Assembly: GCF_000149955.1 (NCBI RefSeq)
Contig: NC_030990.1
Coordinates: forward strand, 496,001 to 560,000
Reading direction: 5' to 3'
Length of the DNA: 64,000 nucleotides
DNA from: Fusarium oxysporum f. sp. lycopersici 4287
Lineage: Eukaryota; Ascomycota; Sordariomycetes; Hypocreales; Nectriaceae
Shown: positions 43,980 to 54,921 of the stretch, one piece after another
Layout: every line of letters begins with the position of its first letter
Position numbering within the stretch: position 1 is the stretch's first letter
Position numbers and translations under genes: made by a program
Notes under the pieces: model-generated
Databases searched by the model: none
Told to the model about the DNA's origin: nothing
The model's input: only the letters and a program-made list of their open reading frames with translations

Positions 43980-45240
43980 TTATCTGGCATCTTCTTGTCC
44001 ATCATCCACCGCTCCATTGATCATGTTGATGAAGGCCTCAGCCGTATTCTCCGAAAAGAACTCCACTTCGCGTGCCATGCAGCGTCTTATGTAGTCCTGC
44101 CCACGTACAAACATCTCCCGCTCGTATTCCTTCAGGGCATTTTCCAATTGACCTTCCTCTATATGTGCACCACCAGCTTGCTTACAGTACTTGACTATCG
44201 CCTTCGCCAGCATGAGAGCATCTAGCATCGCCATGTTGACTCCTTCGCCCACTAGCGGGGTTGCAAGATGAGCAGCATCTCCCAGAAGAGTAAGGCTAGG
44301 GACTCGTTTCCAACTTACGGATGAAACAGGCAAGCGATACAAAGGCCATGCATGGAATGGCCCTTCAGCATTGGCCAGATATTCCTTCAGGTTCGGAGCC
44401 CAGTTTGCGAAGAACTCTGGTGAAGATAGGAATTTCTGACGAATGTCCTCTGTATCTTCATGGCCCAGAGGTCTTCGATATAGCTTTTCAGGCGCATCCA
44501 TGCCCATGTAGAATCGATAGGAACGGTCGGATAGCTGCTGAACGGCCATGATCTTGTGCTGTCCCATTGCGAGCATGTTCCCTGGTCCTGCGTGTTCCAG
44601 TGCGGCGGTGTAGCTGGGATTGTTGTGAGATATGCTGCCCTCTATGAAGACTTTGCCAGAGTACTTCGGTTTCGCGGAAGTAAGCTTGAGATGGATTAGT
44701 ATAGGTTACAACGCGAGAAGTCATTTGACGTACCAGCGGGCGCACTTTGCTCCACGCTCCATCTGCGCCAACGATAGCACGAAAGCCAGAAGCAGAGGTA
44801 CTATTGACAAAAAGAATTACATGCTCAGAAGTTGTATCTCCTCTCTCAATAGACCTTACACGGTGACCCCAACGAATCTTGTCATTCGGGATAGAGTCAA
44901 GCAACAATTTGCGAAGTTGCAGCCTATCGATCTCAGGTGCATCGCGTTCATCTCCAAAGACAGCCGTGACGGTACCTGACGGGTTCTGCATAAAGACACG
45001 CGAAGCATCCCATCGAGCAATACTCTTGAACTCGTCGAACAACCGAGCCTCTTTAAGAGCGACTTGACCGGAGGAGGCGTGGATGTCAAGAGTTCCTCCT
45101 TGGTTGATGAACTTAGGTTCTGGACTTTCATCACGCTCGTAGACCATGTAATCGATGTTGTTGATCTCGAGTAGCCGGGCGAGAGTCAGACCGCTGGGGC
45201 CTGCTCCGATTATTGCAATAGATGAATATGTAGCCATCAT
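43980..45240 (-). CDS. TetX-like FAD-dependent monooxygenase
   Basis: A 403-residue flavoprotein from two exons (45240-44734 and 44684-43980) around a 49-bp intron. FAD motifs: GAGPSGLTLARLLE near the N terminus (GxGxxG), the ERDESPEP acidic strand end, an IVGADGAWSKVR block (DG motif), and LLGDAAHLATPLVGEGVNMAM (GD motif, FAD ribityl). This places it in the class A para-hydroxybenzoate-hydroxylase-like group, near TetX and related polyketide/aromatic hydroxylases. It has no signal peptide and is presumably cytosolic. It is convergent with the cyclase (280 bp between stops) and shares a 438-bp promoter with the Zn2Cys6 gene at 45679. It could hydroxylate a product of the adjacent pathway or act separately; context only, no direct evidence. 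Confidence 0.87.
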
Positions 45241-45678
45241 GAAATATCTTCAATGATGTATGGGTTTGCTTCTCTGTGTTGCTCAGAATGATAACAGGAC
45301 TTCATACGATTTTATACCTGGCAGTTAATGAGCCGATGGTGACACCGGAAAACAATAATCTATTCAAAGTCCGGTATTCCTCCGCTGACTGGCATCTACC
45401 TTTAACTCATAACTGGGTGTCGTGAAAGGTACACAAGCGGATGAATTCATTGAGCGGACATACTCATTTTACTGGCATGTCCGAGTCTGCTGCAATTGAT
45501 TGGCGGACTTCGGAGAGTAAGCACTTGTTTGCTCCGATCCCAACCAATAAGACTGCGACTCCTCGGGTTTGATGACAGAGGGGAACTTCCTTGGTCTCAT
45601 ACTTTCAACTTCTTCTCTGCATTCTTGATCGCCATCGAAGTTTCTTTGAAGAAGAAACACCCATCAGCCTTGACTGAA

Positions 45679-48040
45679 ATGTCTTCACTGGCGAATGCCG
45701 GCTTGGCTCGTTATGCTGTAAGCATCATTCACCATGTACCAAAGCTGATACTAACCAAGTTTGAGTGCGACTACTGCAAGCAAAAGAAGTTCAGGTATAT
45801 AAATTACATAGAACGATTACCTAAAGTAGGTTTCTGACCGCTCGCTAGATGCTCCAAGGAATTTCCCAAGTGCAGCGCGTGCAAGCCTTGGCCGGGGCCT
45901 TGCAACTACTCCTGAGATAAACCGGCTGTCAAGGTCAGGGTCGATGAGCAAACAACCCGCCCATCTCTGGGTTTAACAGACCGGCGGAGCATAGAGGGCC
46001 TACATGACAGATTGCGGAAAGTTGAGGAAGCGGTACAAGCTCTGACCAATGCCGTAACTCAGGCTGTTGATGCAATGAATCATCCGTCGACTACTTGCCA
46101 ACGGGGGTCTGAAAAAGGCCATGTACCTCATGAAGCAAGAGATCCACCTTCTAACCTGAGTGTCGGAGATGTGAATTCCTTCTCTTTTATAAAAGACACA
46201 TCTATCACTAACGCGACCGTCGGCTCATCACCTCTTCATCAGCACGCTGCAAAGGAGCTGCAATATTTGTCACACTCCCTAACAACAGCAGTAGCGAGCA
46301 AAGAGCATCCTGCAACTGGCTTCTTCATACCATCAAGAGCTGAGGGATACCAGATGATAGGCCGTAATTATTCTCCTCTGGAATTGGGCTCCATCTCAAC
46401 TAACTGGCAACAGGTTTCTTAGAAAATGCCAGCTTAGGCGACGCGTTCTTCGTCACACCTTCAGAAGACCTCCTCATACAAACCATATTCAGACCTGAAT
46501 CTGTCTCAAGAAAGGCATGGGTTGTGTATATCAACTATATGATCCTCACTATGCTAGTAGATAACGAAGACGCCAAAGCTCAAAAGTACCGGAACAACAT
46601 GAAGTTGGCGCTCAATGATAGCAGAATCTTTCTCGAACCTCACGAAGTTAACCTTCAAGCCCTCGTCATGCTAGCCATCCATGGTGAGGATTATGCCTCG
46701 CCGAATTTATCATGGATGCTCGTTGGCCATGCATGTCGTCAAGCTGAGGCATTGGGATTTCCCATTGACTCTACAACAGATTATGTGACAACTCAGCGGA
46801 GGTTGAGCCTCTTTTGGCTTCTGTTCGCTGTAGATAAGTCATGTGTTGTTGCATTTGGCCGCCCATGTTTTCTTTCATCAACGACATATTCTCACATCCC
46901 GCTCCCAGACTTAGGATATTTGACAAGGTTTCAACCTCGCAGCGACTCCCCTCATGCACATAAGAGGTCGGAAATTTCGTTGTTCGGAGGCCGCATGTTT
47001 CTTGCTCGTATTGAACTTGCAAAGATGATCGGGATGGTCGTAGATTTGAGGCATATCCCTGAGCCAGAAGAGGGCTTGAGGGAGCGTCTTGGAGAGTGGT
47101 ATACTCGAACAAACATGGTAACTTCAAAAGTGCGTTTAGAATTACAAACGCTAATTCCTCAGCAGATACTGAAAGATACACTCCAGAATGAGAGAGCTTT
47201 CTCAGGGCCCAACGAACTACGCGAAATGGTATTGGGCATTAGCACTATCAAGTTTGAGTACTTGCATGTCTTGATGGTCCTCCTCAAATCTCATCCACCA
47301 TCTGCTAGCTTGAGACTAGAGGCTGCAAGGGAGGCGATCTCTCTTCTTCCGTCCATGATATCCAATTGGACTTCTGTATACAATAGCATGATCTGGTATG
47401 TCGCACCTGATTTGTTTTAGATGGGTATTTAACATTGAGCAGGCATCTTTTTTACTTCCCTTTCATACCATATTTCATCATCTTCGAGAACTTAGTCCAA
47501 AGAAATGCGCTTTTAAGTAAGATCACGATCCAACAAGACCTCGAGCTTTTGTCTACAACGGTTTCGTATTATTCGAGCATGACACACCAAATGCAAATGC
47601 TAGCTCCGTTGTGCGCACGTCTTGAGAACATGGCGACAGTATTTCTCCACCTAGCCAAGCTGCATACAGACTGTTCAGATCCCCTATACTCAACTCAGCC
47701 ACCAGCTCCAGAGCCCTTGCAGTCACGCTCAAGCCAAAGTCAGAAGACCAGTATTTCAGCAAACAGCATGTCGACTGGCTCTTTGCAAACGGAGCTAGGT
47801 GGGGAATGTGATGTCGACTTGGAGCAATATCTCCAGTGGCTACCACCAGATGTCATTCCTCCTCAAGATGCACAGTCTACTGATATACCAGATCAAGATT
47901 CGAATCAAAGAGTTTTACGTGCTGAGGGTGTAGAGCCGTTACAGGCAGAACCCCGGGGTACCAAACGGCCATTCGACGTTATGTTTGACTGGTTTGCTTG
48001 GGATGTCTACTACGGGGAGCAAAATATTGAGATTGGATGA
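45679..48040 (+). pseudogene. Zn2Cys6 transcription factor with in-frame TGA after the zinc cluster
   Basis: The start at ATG 45679 leads to AFECDYCKQKKFR, then an intron (45795-45848), then CSKEFPKCSACKPWPGPCNYS: a complete Zn2Cys6 cluster. The next codon, TGA at 45913-45915, stops it. Beyond the stop the same frame continues for about 170 codons (DKPAVKVRVDEQ..., coiled coil LRKVEEAVQALTNAV). An intron at about 46366-46413 joins it to FLENASLGDAFFV and a full fungal TF domain (MLVGHACRQAEALGF; RRLSLFWLLFAVDKSCVVAFGRP), with another intron near 47397-47449. A CGA-to-TGA change would explain the stop, because an Arg is usual there. No GT lies between the last cysteines and the TGA, so splicing around it is unlikely. 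A DNA-binding-deficient protein from a downstream ATG remains possible. Confidence 0.7.
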
Positions 48041-48069
48041 ACTTTGATTAAAATGACATTTCCTAATGA

Positions 48070-49819
48070 TTATGCAGAACTAGATGCTGTGTTGTCCGCT
48101 TTGTTGTGTGGGTAGCTAACCATCTCCAATACCTGCGGCTTACCCGTGTTGTCTTTCTGCTTGATCTCTTTCCTGGGTCCAACTACAGAAGTCAGAAAAT
48201 ATTCAAGCCATCACGCGTCTTAGAACTTACAGATACTGATGCAAATAAACTTGATCATCACCGGGAACCAGATAGCTACGGCGACAAGCTGTCCAAAGCC
48301 CCATGTCGACAGACCCCCATCGGCTGAGTGCATGTCAAGAAGTTCGACCATCTCACGCAAGCCAATGAAGATGATAATAATTGTGAGCAGTTCTATCGCA
48401 GCCCAGAAGACTCCCAGTGAGAGTCTGGCCCCTTTCTTCTCTGCGAATGAGAAGATTGTCCGAGACTCTCCGCCGATTTGCGTATACTTGACTTTATCTC
48501 CGGTCATTCTTGTCTTGGTAAAATGCAGAATCCAGTCGATGATGAGGCATGACACAATTATGTGAACCGTAAACCGACATGCAAGAGTAAGGTTAAAAAA
48601 GTCATAGCTGTTCTTTTCCTTGATTCCCTGACAGAAACTCATCGGACCGGGGTTACCGCCGCAAGCATCAAGAGTCGAAACCTGTTTCAAGTGTTCCTCA
48701 AATGCATCGGCGTTGAAATCCTGAAACTCGGTGATGACAGTCATCATTATCCAAGACAATACAACAAAGAATAGGGTATAGAAGCGGCGCTCTCCAGCTC
48801 GATGCATGACGAGCTGCGCCATTAGTACTGGGTACATGCCTGCTGTGATCAGGCCCTGTAGTATGCGATGGTTGAACATCCACGAGAAGAGTGTAAGCAT
48901 GTTTGCCAAACCTGCTCTATTTCCGCCATCAAATGTGATGATGGCTGTGATCGAGATGGTAGCAGCGAACAAGGCTTGTGATTCTTGAAAGTCGAGCATC
49001 GCGGAGGACGCAGCTTTTGCGAAGCGTGTTTCAGACAGTGTTGTCTGCCACCTTTGGCATGTCTCTCGGAATACAGAGTCCTTTTGAAATGAGCTACTCA
49101 TGCGGCCAAAGGTTCGGATCCAGGACGTTGTGAGTTTGAAGCACAGGCCGAGGAAAAGGACAAGGACGAGCTGGATGACATATGCCGTGACGATCTATAG
49201 GGGCTTGTTAGAGTCTCGTGTAATGGATAGAGATGATGCTTACACCTTGTCCAGCGATGTCCAAATCGATACCGGCACTTGCAGCCTGACAATAGGGCTT
49301 TGCCATAACTCTCCCAAACTTGGCAATATTATTCGGTGAAACAGGACCGCACTTGAACCCTTGAAGACTGCTCGTACAGCTGCCGTACGTAGAGTCAGAA
49401 CAAGAAGCCCAAGCGCAGTCTCTGACCTTCCGAAATACATTCAAGGAATTGAACTTCTCAACAGTTCCAAAATGAAACTTCTCATCCATCTTCTTCTCAC
49501 TCTCGCGGTCAATCGTATCATTCCCAGGACCGACTAACATCCCCAACGTCGCGAGCGTCATACAGTTCCACAGGTTCTCGGGTGAACTGTACATAAGCGT
49601 TTCGTTCGAACATGTCTTCGTACAGTTGAGTGAACTGCCATCACCATTGTTACAGCCGTAGGAAATAAGCCGCGCGCCTACGGTCGGATTCTCAATAATG
49701 GACCTGACGCGGAAGAAGTGCGCCGTCTCCCAGGCTTGCCATTGTTCGGATATCGCAATGCCGTGGTATGTTCTGTTGAATTCATACTTGTCTATGACCT
49801 GGAACTTTCGTTCAACCAT
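48070..49819 (-). CDS. multi-pass membrane protein with Cys-rich N-terminal ectodomain
   Basis: A 550-residue protein of unknown function from three exons: 49244-49819, 48231-49194 and 48070-48182. The last exon is easy to miss: a GTAAGT donor at 48230 and TAG acceptor at 48183 replace the apparent stop near 48220 with a hydrophilic tail ending in TAA at 48070-48072. The first about 190 residues hold many cysteines (YGCNNGDGSSLNCTKTC, CAWASCSDSTYGSC) and N-glycosylation-type NXT/S sites, suggesting an extracellular or lumenal domain. About seven hydrophobic segments follow (including YVIQLVLVLFLGLCF, LFAATISITAIITF, FFVVLSWIMMTVI, VFWAAIELLTIIIIFIGL). No signal peptide is evident. Its stop lies 30 bp from that of the convergent regulator. 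Similar uncharacterised proteins are common in Fusarium-like fungi. Confidence 0.75.
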
Positions 49820-51117
49820 TTTACCAAAAGATGAAGAAGAGAGAGGAGAGGATGAAAACCTCAGGTAATCTCATTTGAGGCTGATAAATGGGACCCCTGA
49901 GGCCTACAGATCTAGCCCTATGAGCTGCGCCAGCAGGGTTCCACAGTAAGCACTGCCCTCTACCTTGATTCCTCATTTGGTGGAATTCAATTGCCAAGAC
50001 TCAGGCAGAGAAATCAACTTGCGATAACATTTGGGGGCCGTTGTGGAATTACTTTGCCACCAACGAGAGCTGATTTCGTTGGGGGCAAAGACATCTATCT
50101 ACCTACCTTTGTAGATCTGTGTCAACAATAACTCACTCTTATAGAGATCTATAGCAAATCCCAAGATCCATTCAAAGTCGTCACTTTCCTCAACGACTTT
50201 GCCAACAAACTTGTCCAGAATAATTTACTTGGTGGATGGGACAGACGATAGAGCTCTAAATAGCTGAGGAATTCTGATGGCAGCAATGCCTGCGTGAATG
50301 CTATTATTCTGAATACCCATGAGCAGTAAGACTACCTTAAGAAGACAGCCATTATTAATTCCTGGCTCTTAAAAGCATATTTATCACCCTCATGAGCGAA
50401 GGCGAAGACATAGCGATGACTGACTATGGCCTGGTCGACATCCTTGCGATTTAGAAGCCACAAGTGCCCGATTGGTTGTCAAGCCTCTATTCTGGCAAAT
50501 TCTCTGATATGTTACCTATAATCTGCTCTCGTCGCATCTTCAATATTAGTACGAAGATTGATGACTTTTTGACGTTGCAGATGTTTACTAAGGCAAGATG
50601 TGTCAGAGTTTTGATCAGCTTTTTTTCCCCCTGAATTTTGGTCTGATTATGCTTGGATCTACAAACGAAGTCTTCAGGATAGAGTGGTAGACTTTTATTC
50701 AGTTTTCGAAATATGCGATAGAATTATTTGAGATGCTCATATGAGCATTTCTGAATTAATCAAGAGACCTCATAGTCTATACTGGCCCTCGCATAAGAAA
50801 TTATGACATATCTTAGTCCATCCTTGGATTTGTTCTGGTCATCAGGAGAGATGTACATATAGCCAATTCTGAAGGACTTACAAACAATATAGCAAAGTTC
50901 ATTATACGAGACCATGAAACCTGCGCCACAGAGCTAAGCGGAAGGTAAAGCTTTTCTCGCTTCTGTTCTCGCTTATATCCCCTGCGATAAAGAGGGAACC
51001 AATGTTAGTCAGCGACCTGGTCAAAAGTGGCGGTAAGTCAACGTCCGTGTGAACTCCTTTTCACTCAAATTTTACAACTAAGTAATTATAAATTTAAGCC
51101 CACCAAGTCCTCACAAG
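49820..51117. other. AT-rich intergenic, 1.3 kb, no gene seen
   Basis: Visibly more AT-rich than its surroundings, with no open frame of note. No inverted or direct terminal repeats were noticed. Confidence 0.4.
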
Positions 51118-51869
51118 ATGGGCGATATATCATACGATGTAGGTGTATCCCATTTCGCTCGTAGTCTAAAGCTAACGCGTCATGTCTCTAGTACCGTTGG
51201 AAAGGTTTGATAGCACTCAATGCCCAGGCAGTTGATTTTTACTAACCGATATCAGTGATTCTCCTGGGTGACTCAACGGTTGGAAAGTCAAATATCGCAG
51301 GTCAATTCACCCAAAGCAAGTTTCAAGCTGATTCTAAACCAACGATTGGCGTAAAGCCCACCACCAAAATCGTCCAATGCAACTCCAAGGCCGTCAAAGT
51401 CAATATCTGGGACACCGCTGGCCTAGAGAAATATCGGGCCCCAGTACGATATTACGACGATGCCGTGGCTGTGATGTTGGTTTATGATATAACCAGGCGC
51501 CAGAGTTTTGAGAATGCGGCACGCTGGTTGGACGAGGTTCGAAAGCACGGTGAACCTGGGATTGTCATCATGCTCGTGGGAAATAAAGCAGACCTGGAGC
51601 GTAGAAGGTCTGTAACGACTGAAGAGGGGAAGAAATTTGCGAGTAAGTTGACCTCTCCTTGCTAATATGTTCAAGGGTACTGATGGGGTCCAGAACTTAA
51701 CAAACTTCTGTTTATCGAAACATCCGCTTGCGAAAACAGTCAAGTTGAACTTGCTTTTCAGACTATTTTAAAGGGTACGGCTGATTCCCTCTCATACGCC
51801 TCATGAAGACGGCTGCTAATCACGTTGTTTGCACTAGGCGTCTACAAGCAGCATTGCCAGGAGAAATGA
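51118..51869 (+). CDS. Rab11-like small GTPase lacking catalytic Gln and prenylation tail
   Basis: Five exons (51118-51138, a 13-nt microexon 51192-51204, 51256-51642, 51694-51774, 51838-51869) give 534 nt and 177 residues; the spliced frame is intact. MGDISYDYRWKVILLGD resembles the Rab11 start. GTP-binding motifs: P-loop GDSTVGKS (Rab11 has GDSGVGKS), switch I TIGV, WDTAGLEKYR (Rab11 has WDTAGQERYR), GNKADL and ETSA. Gln-to-Leu at the switch II position is the classic GTP-locked change in Rab/Ras proteins, and the Gly-to-Thr in the P-loop matches Ras Gly13. The protein ends at VYKQHCQEK, directly after the G domain: the hypervariable region and C-terminal Cys-Cys for geranylgeranylation are absent. 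It should therefore be soluble and probably GTPase-poor. Whether it is expressed is unknown. Confidence 0.8.
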
Positions 51870-52089
51870 TAGTCTAAATAACATAATAGGGTTGAGTCTC
51901 GGTTTCTCATCTTTCTGTATTATTTGCATTGTCACATTTCAATATCAAGACATCGCGACCTTCGCGCTATTTAAAACCTCTATAATGGACCATGTCTCAA
52001 CGCCGTGAAATCAACATGCAACATCTCAGAACCTAGTCTCTTAGTTTCGAGAAGATAGTATCAAGCCTGTACTCGCTTCCCAACAGCTT

Positions 52090-54267
52090 TTAATCCTTCA
52101 CAAAGGAACCGTCACTCCATCCATAAGCCCGATTCAAGCGTCTCGCCAAAATCAGGATCAAATACCCCTCGATCTGCGATTTATGAGGTCTGTGAATGCT
52201 AACAGGCCTCTTGATATCCATATTCTCTGAGGGTCTGAACGTGTAAACAGATCCAAATCGGGGCAGCACCGAGAATCCCAGCTCAGACATGGCCGCCTCG
52301 AAGGCTGACCAGTTAACGGACCCTCGTGATTGAGTTTTGTCAAAGAGGGTCGCAAAGACCTCGCCTGTCGATGAGCTGACCTTTACTGGCTGGGTTGACT
52401 TTACGGCTTCCTTCTGTTCAAGAGAGTCCGTGGTCGGGGTGATTGCGTAGACGGAGGGGTGTTCTGGGCGTGTCTTTTCCTTCTGTCTTCGAGTCTCGAT
52501 TCGTTCCTTTGCGTCCACGGGAGTAGTGTCGATGGGGACAAAGTCCGCCTTGCTGTCCTTGTTTGCCTTATCCTTGGCCTGCTGGTACTGTTCTTCGACG
52601 TTTCGGAACGCCTTCTCTAGTTCATCTTGGTATAGCGACCCCATTCTCGTACCTGTCTTGTCTACAACGAACTCATCCAGAGCTTCCAGTGCTTTAGTAG
52701 ACATGCCAGGCTCAAGAAGATTATCGATGGGTGCAGCATATTCACGCAGATCAACTTGCTTCTTGATCTGGTTGAGCTCGTTATCGACCTCTTGCAGGCC
52801 GGCGACTAGTAGGTTCCCTTTCTTGCGCGATGAGGAGGGAAATGAGTACGCAGCTGATAAATCCTGGACGAATGCGACGACGGCAGCCACGTCATGAAGA
52901 GTACGGGATTCCCTCTCGCCCAGCTTCTCTCGCTCCAAAGGATGCGCCTTGTAGAGATCGCTGAGCTTCTCCATCCACTCAACTGCTTTCATGACGGTAG
53001 TCTCCGGCTGACACAGTCGCAGTAAGTAGTGTAGCTGAGGGTCAGAGCGCGTGAGCTCTTCCGGCTTGCCTTTCATCGAGATCTTGGCATTCCCTGAGTT
53101 GTCATATGCGTTGGAAATCCGTTTAAACCATTTTGATCCAGTTCCTGTCGAGACTTGGCGCTTGAATAGCGCTTGCGTACGAGCGTACTCGAAATGACAC
53201 ACGTTTGACAGCTCTTGGAGAATTGTGGACTTGTAGAGCTTGTCGGGAGACTGTTTCTCAAGAAGATCAAGGAGGCCTGTGATGCACTCCCAGACAGCGA
53301 TGCCTTGGACCGCATGGTGGATTGTCTCCAAGACAGCGGGTCCGATGTACTTGTCGGTATGGACTGGTAGCGAGCGGCCCTTTTCGTCGGGTACAAGCTC
53401 TGAGCGGCTGAAGAACTGAACGTTGACACCAGGACATAGGACCGTAGGCTCGGTTCGGAGAAGAGATAGGTACTCTTCCAGAGAAGACTTTTGGTCAGAA
53501 GCAATGGCGGCTACTTCCTGGGGCGTAAGTGTGACTGTCGCCTGCTTGGAGGCTGACTCAGAAAGAGGTGCATTCTTAAATTGCTTCTTCGGCCCGTCTC
53601 GATTTCTTGTCTGCGATCCTTGATCCAGGATATCCTCTATCATAACGTTGAGGAGTTGCAGGATGTTGATTTGCCGCTGAAGAACGAGCTCTCCTAGTGA
53701 TCGCGGGATGAGAACACCATGGTCAACAGCGATGCGCAGGCCTTTCATAACGTCATCAAGGTGCTTGGGCTGAACTGTAAATGACTCGCCGTATTTCTCG
53801 TCATAGAAGTAGGTATAGGAATGGTTGAAAGAGTCGACGTGGCGGAGGTTCTTCTCCCTAATCATATTCTCAATGAGATGTCGATCTCCAAGCGTACCAC
53901 TGACACCTGCGGCATACTGCTCAAACAGGGTTTTCGTGGCGCGATGCTTGAGAATATCGAGGAGAAAATCTGAGTTAGGCTCTGTGATGTCTTCGAGGTT
54001 CCATTCAGGAATGAACTTGTAGACGTTGCCTAGCGATACATCCGACGAGTGCTTGAGGACAACTCCATCTGCTGAGCCGGCTTTCATGCATTTCGCGCGT
54101 TGGGCTTTGTTGAACGATCGCCAGGCAGTTTCGACTTTGGGGCCATGAGCTTTCCATTTGCGCTGTAAGTCGCCGTGGAGCTCGCGGATCATTTCTGAGG
54201 AGTTGACTTCCATTTTGGCTGTTCTTGGCGATCTCGATGAATTGCAGGGTGCAGAGGCAGATGCCAT
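52090..54267 (-). CDS. 725-residue fungal protein with HicA-like C-terminal domain
   Basis: A single-exon protein with start MASASAPCNSS at ATG 54267; MEVNSSEM at codon 19 is an alternative. The body is mostly helical: WRSFNKAQRAKCMKAG near 50, then MIREKNLRHVDSFNHSYTYFYD, a Lys/Glu-rich linker and long helices. I know no enzymatic function for it; similar fungal proteins have been labelled ipa proteins. The last about 90 residues (VNWSAFEAAMSELGFSVLPRFGSVYTF..., RPVSIHRPHKSQI, ARRLNRAYGW) have the alpha-beta-beta-beta-alpha pattern of HicA-type double-stranded-RNA-binding-like domains. The GSxH catalytic His of HicA toxins is replaced here (GSVYTF), so any RNase activity is doubtful. The domain call is my own reading of the pattern. 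Confidence 0.75.
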   Translation of the reverse strand: MASASAPCNSSRSPRTAKMEVNSSEMIRELHGDLQRKWKAHGPKVETAWRSFNKAQRAKCMKAGSADGVVLKHSSDVSLGNVYKFIPEWNLEDITEPNSDFLLDILKHRATKTLFEQYAAGVSGTLGDRHLIENMIREKNLRHVDSFNHSYTYFYDEKYGESFTVQPKHLDDVMKGLRIAVDHGVLIPRSLGELVLQRQINILQLLNVMIEDILDQGSQTRNRDGPKKQFKNAPLSESASKQATVTLTPQEVAAIASDQKSSLEEYLSLLRTEPTVLCPGVNVQFFSRSELVPDEKGRSLPVHTDKYIGPAVLETIHHAVQGIAVWECITGLLDLLEKQSPDKLYKSTILQELSNVCHFEYARTQALFKRQVSTGTGSKWFKRISNAYDNSGNAKISMKGKPEELTRSDPQLHYLLRLCQPETTVMKAVEWMEKLSDLYKAHPLEREKLGERESRTLHDVAAVVAFVQDLSAAYSFPSSSRKKGNLLVAGLQEVDNELNQIKKQVDLREYAAPIDNLLEPGMSTKALEALDEFVVDKTGTRMGSLYQDELEKAFRNVEEQYQQAKDKANKDSKADFVPIDTTPVDAKERIETRRQKEKTRPEHPSVYAITPTTDSLEQKEAVKSTQPVKVSSSTGEVFATLFDKTQSRGSVNWSAFEAAMSELGFSVLPRFGSVYTFRPSENMDIKRPVSIHRPHKSQIEGYLILILARRLNRAYGWSDGSFVKD

Positions 54268-54921
54268 GAAGCGATGAAGCAGAGTTTGGAGTCAAATGGC
54301 GGGGGCTTTTCTCAGATGTCTACCAGACCGTTACACCACCTGGGAATCCGGAGCTGGAAAGCATTCAATGCGCATTTCAGCTGACCCCGCTTTTCCGACA
54401 CGAATGCCTATCCAAAGACAGCCCTAGCAAGTGTTGGTTACTTCGCGTCCAACCGTCGCCCTCCCTCCTATTGCAGCCCCGGTTTCCGTAAGATCTCTTG
54501 CATTCTGCCTAGTCATATCATCCTTGCGTAAACTAAATTGCATCCAATTGGCCGGTTGAGATGAAGAAGCTTGGTCTGCTCCATAGAACCGAGTGCGGGC
54601 TTGTCTGCGCAAGTCTGCCCAGCGTAAATCGGTCAATACAGCTCTTATGCCAAGGGCTGCACTTCAAGGGGGCCTGGCGGCTATTGTTAAGACACAACGA
54701 ATTGAATGTCTTTTGGGACATTGTGGCTTTGAAATTCCCAGACAACCTGTATAGATTTCTTGAGAGCAGCCCAACGATTTCGATTGCAGCCCAACAAGGC
54801 TGTGCCCCGGGCAGTCCACAGTGCATAAGTATCTGCCCCCAACCCAAGCATCCCAATCAAATACATTTGCTATTTATCAATACCTGGAAACCATAGGAAT
54901 ACACCTGTAGGAATCTTCGAC
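54268..54921. other. intergenic, no gene seen
   Basis: About 650 bp forming a divergent promoter between the 725-residue protein gene and the NLR gene. Nothing recognised. Confidence 0.45.

Noticed and set aside
45880..45940. Splicing around the TGA in the Zn2Cys6 regulator
   Set aside because: There is no GT donor between the last two cysteines and the TGA; the earlier GTs would destroy the zinc cluster.
49820..51117. AT-rich 1.3 kb as a possible degenerate transposon
   Set aside because: No terminal repeats, target duplications or transposase-like frames were found by eye.
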